A DNA stretch of 40,698 bases from assembly GCA_903924985.1 (NCBI GenBank), contig CAIYDT010000030.1, positions 1-40,698 on the forward strand. The letters run 5' to 3'. The translations under genes were made by a program, and so were the position numbers. Below are positions 38,668-40,698 of this stretch, one piece after another; the stretch's first letter is position 1; each line of letters opens with the position of its first letter. The notes beneath the pieces were generated by a model. It ran no database searches. It was not told where the DNA came from and saw nothing but the letters and a program-made list of their open reading frames with translations. Source of the stretch: an uncultured Acetobacteraceae bacterium (GTDB lineage: Bacteria > Pseudomonadota > Alphaproteobacteria > Acetobacterales > Acetobacteraceae).

Positions 38668-40119
38668 TCACTGCTTCAGAGCAACAGCCGACGGGATGGG
38701 CAGGCTGCCGAATTGCGCCGCGCCGTAGGCCGCGCACCCGGTGGAAGCAAGATCGACATTACCCGAAATCGTGATTTTTTCCGCGACAAGCTCCGCGCAG
38801 CCGACGGCACCGTCGGTGGCATTACCGGAGAAGGTCAGGTTGCCGTTTGGAACGTAGAACACGCCGGAGAAAGGAAAGGCGTCATTGCCGGTGAACGACG
38901 AGGACCCGGTTGTCAGGCTGGCGAAGACGATGCCGGGGATCGCGGCGGTCGTCCCAGTCCCAACATTCGCCGTCGTCGCCGCGGTCAGCGCCACGCTGCT
39001 GTTGCCGCTTACGGTCGCCGTATTCGGATTGTTGTTCGTTCCGGCCGCCATCAGGATCGTCACGCCGGACCCTGAGATTGTTGTATTGCCGGACAGGCTG
39101 ACATTGCCGGTCACGACATACATCCCGGGTTTCAGCGTCAGCGTCGTGTTGCCGCTCGCATTGAAGTTCGCGTAAGTTCCGGGACTGGCAGTGCACCCCG
39201 ATTGCGTGCAGGTTACTAACCCGCTCGGTCCCGTGCAGGTGGAATTCGAGCATTGCAGGCCGGTTGTCGCGGTCGCGCTGTTGGCCGCCGTCAGGGCGTT
39301 CTGTAGCGTCGTATCGGTCGCGTAGGGGTCGGGGATCTGGCCGGCGGATGAATGCTTGGTCCCGACAAGCGTGGCGTTGCCGGAGATGGAGATTGCGCCG
39401 CCTGCGTAGAAACCGTCCGTTGTGACATCGACATTGCCGCTGAACGTTATCCCGGCGTTGGACCGGATGGTGCAACTGGACATGCTGACCGATGCGTTGC
39501 CCGACAGCGTGATGTCGTTCCCGGTCGTGATCCCGTTGTCGTCGCCGTTCAGGGCGATCATGCAGGGCTGACCGCTGGCCGTGATGTTGGCCGCGACGGC
39601 GGCGGGGACAGAGGTACTGGTCGTGCTGGTCGCCGCGTTGCTGCTGACGGAGGTGGTGACGGTCGCCGAGCCCGAAGTGGACACGGTCGTACTGTTGCCG
39701 GCCCCGAACACCGACGCCAGCCCATCCGCCACAGTTTTTGAAATGTTGACCGCCACCACCGCGCCGGAGGATGTCCCACCGGTCCCCGGGGTAACGGTCA
39801 CCGTGATCTGATTGTCGGTCAGCGTATTGGTGCTGCTGTTCCAGCTCGGCGTGGCGGTGCCGGTGGCGCCGTTCAATTCCGCGACTTTGGCGGCGGCGGT
39901 CGCGGCGGTCTGGGCATTGAGGGTGGCCTTGTAGGTCAAGGCACCTTTAAGGGCGGCGGCATCCTGGGAACCCTGTAGTATATTGCGGTTCACAATCCAG
40001 TTGCCGGCGTCCACGGTCACCACGGTAGAGGTGATCAGCAGGGGCATCGACATTGCGACCCAGATCGCGACCGCGCCCCGGCGGTCGCGGGAAAATAACC
40101 CGGCTAGATGCGTATTCAT
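38668..40119 (-). CDS. TadG-like pilus assembly protein with SGN repeats
   Basis: A 483-residue protein. The N-terminus is TadG-like: RDRRGAVAIWVAMSMPLLI with a membrane helix to about residue 36, then VDAGNWIVNRNILQGSQDAA, the standard Tad_N continuation. Unlike common TadG proteins it has no von Willebrand A domain with a clear metal site. From about residue 195 it carries at least eight repeats of hydrophobic-x-hydrophobic-SGN-[ATV] (ITLSGNASV, ITFSGNVDV, ISISGNATL, VSLSGNTTI, LTFSGNATD, ITISGNVDL and others), suggestive of a right-handed beta-helix. It is Thr/Ser/Ala-rich and contains few charged residues, as in surface proteins. A -35/-10 pair lies just upstream. It is first in the TadG-TadE-TadE set. 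Confidence 0.75.
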   Translation of the reverse strand: MNTHLAGLFSRDRRGAVAIWVAMSMPLLITSTVVTVDAGNWIVNRNILQGSQDAAALKGALTYKATLNAQTAATAAAKVAELNGATGTATPSWNSSTNTLTDNQITVTVTPGTGGTSSGAVVAVNISKTVADGLASVFGAGNSTTVSTSGSATVTTSVSSNAATSTTSTSVPAAVAANITASGQPCMIALNGDDNGITTGNDITLSGNASVSMSSCTIRSNAGITFSGNVDVTTDGFYAGGAISISGNATLVGTKHSSAGQIPDPYATDTTLQNALTAANSATATTGLQCSNSTCTGPSGLVTCTQSGCTASPGTYANFNASGNTTLTLKPGMYVVTGNVSLSGNTTISGSGVTILMAAGTNNNPNTATVSGNSSVALTAATTANVGTGTTAAIPGIVFASLTTGSSSFTGNDAFPFSGVFYVPNGNLTFSGNATDGAVGCAELVAEKITISGNVDLASTGCAAYGAAQFGSLPIPSAVALKQ

Positions 40120-40136
40120 CGTTCAGCCCCTTCTAA

Positions 40137-40166
40137 ATCATACGATGCGCCGGCTCTTGCATCCAA
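40137..40166 (-). promoter_or_regulatory. Candidate promoter of the TadG-TadE-TadE operon
   Basis: On the minus strand TTGGAT (40161-40166) and TATGAT (40137-40142) are separated by 18 bases, a good sigma-70-type promoter. The predicted start lies about ten bases before the AGAAGGGG ribosome site, giving a very short leader. The 135-base gap is AT-rich around 40176-40195 (poly-T/A tracts), possibly an UP-like element. Confidence 0.5.
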
Positions 40167-40254
40167 TTTACGGTGCTTATTTTATTTTTTATTCAAGTCC
40201 GGTTGGATGCCAAGTGCCAAAAACAGATTCAGCGTCGCCGCCTAGCGCCTTTCC

Positions 40255-40698
40255 CTACTCGCCACCGAGAGGCTTCATGTTCCGTTCGACAGCCCGCCGC
40301 AGCAGCGCAGCAGACCGATATACCCCATGAACCATCTTGGAATAGGGCAGTAGCAGAAACAACGCCAGGATGCAACCTAGATGAATTGCCAGCGCGATCC
40401 CCATCGCGCCACTGGCGCGCACCGCCAGTAAAAACAACCCGGTTACCGCCGCCAGCGCCAGCAGCAGCAGCATCGCCACGTCCCCGCCGAGCAGCCGGCG
40501 CACGACGGGCATCGGGTCTTCGACCAGTTTCATCGCGAAAAGCCCAACGGTACCAATGGTTAGCAGGATGCCGCCCACGGTCCCGAGGAGTACGGGCAGG
40601 CTGATGAAAGGGTAGGGAGCGGGCCAGCCCAGGAAGGCGTGGTAGATGAAACCCACGGTGGTAGCAGCGAAGCACAGCATGAACCCGCCGGCCATCGC
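40255..40698 (-). CDS. TcuB/CitB-like membrane protein, C-terminal part (partial)
   Basis: Only the last 147 residues are in the window; the gene continues past the right edge. It has four or five hydrophobic segments: MLCFAATTVGFIYHAFL, FISLPVLLGTVGGILLTIG, VAMLLLLALAAVTGLFLLA and ALAIHLGCILALFLLLPYS. The pattern YHAFLGWPAPYPFISLPVLL and YSKMVHGVYRSAALLRRAVE matches the C-terminal membrane domain of tricarballylate utilisation protein B (TcuB/CobZ/CitB), which carries electrons from TcuA to the quinone pool. The expected 4Fe-4S N-terminus is outside the window. Confidence 0.8.
   Translation of the reverse strand, partial: AMAGGFMLCFAATTVGFIYHAFLGWPAPYPFISLPVLLGTVGGILLTIGTVGLFAMKLVEDPMPVVRRLLGGDVAMLLLLALAAVTGLFLLAVRASGAMGIALAIHLGCILALFLLLPYSKMVHGVYRSAALLRRAVERNMKPLGGE

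Noticed and set aside
38885..39811. Plus-strand frames rich in Val/Ala opposite the TadG-like gene
   Set aside because: They mirror the SGN/Thr-rich repeats of the minus-strand protein and start without ribosome sites.
1..40698. CRISPR arrays, rRNA and tRNA genes
   Set aside because: I saw no regularly spaced direct repeats, no tRNA cloverleaf signatures and no rRNA sequence on either strand by reading; a covariance-model scan would be needed to exclude small RNAs.

Overview
The window is GC-rich, with tightly packed genes, many TGATG/ATGA/GTGA overlaps, a DUF3126 gene, a pst-phoU-phoB operon and many SDR, CoA and ABC-transporter genes. This suggests an alphaproteobacterium, most likely Rhodospirillales and perhaps Acetobacteraceae. 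The order-level assignment is an inference from gene content; no rRNA or tRNA is present to test it.

Layout. 1-1035: remnant of an IS110-family element. 1078-4535: an N-acyl-D-amino-acid deacylase-type amidohydrolase, an AT-rich regulatory stretch, a pseudo-receiver protein and a diheme cytochrome c. 4537-4921: two convergent gene remnants (sulfatase N-terminus; frameshifted winged-helix regulator). 4996-8317: a complete phosphonate/phosphite-type ABC importer (phnD-phnC-phnE-phnE). 8321-15279 (minus strand): pstS-pstC-pstA-pstB-phoU-phoB followed by a flavin reductase and a luciferase-like monooxygenase, with a Pho-box-like site upstream of pstS. 15513-18951: an orphan family-5 solute-binding protein, a hydantoinase/carbamoylase-family hydrolase and a ParB-like protein. 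18959-22128: two SDR genes and a divergent acyl-CoA ligase. 22129-22634: a remnant zone (TIR plus formylglycine-generating-enzyme scrap; SpoVT/AbrB antitoxin scrap). 22635-25099: a NitT/TauT-type importer without an ATPase gene. 25171-28814: an FAD-dependent dehydrogenase, an MFS transporter and a coupled pair of unknown genes. 28855-32393: a small periplasmic protein, an extradiol dioxygenase, DUF3126 and an alpha/beta hydrolase; a perfect FNR-type box lies between the first two. 32432-36420 (minus strand): SDR, CoA-transferase A and B, and an OafA-like acyltransferase. 36442-36526: two REP-like palindromes. 36609-37664: a D-2-hydroxyacid dehydrogenase. 37689-40119: TadE-TadE-TadG-like genes. 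The right edge cuts a TcuB/CitB-like membrane protein.

How the parts fit. The densest functional theme is phosphorus: the high-affinity phosphate system with its regulator PhoB lies next to and convergent with a phosphonate-type importer, and an FMN monooxygenase pair sits directly downstream of phoB. The rest is scattered catabolism (aromatic ring cleavage, CoA transfer, acyl activation, D-amino acid and carbamoyl derivatives). Nothing in the window is a proven new system. The best leads are the FNR-box intergenic region, the Pho operon with its monooxygenase tail, the pseudo-receiver, the SGN-repeat TadG-like protein, the coupled GNAT-like gene pair and the decayed defence-type scraps at 22.3-22.6 kb.
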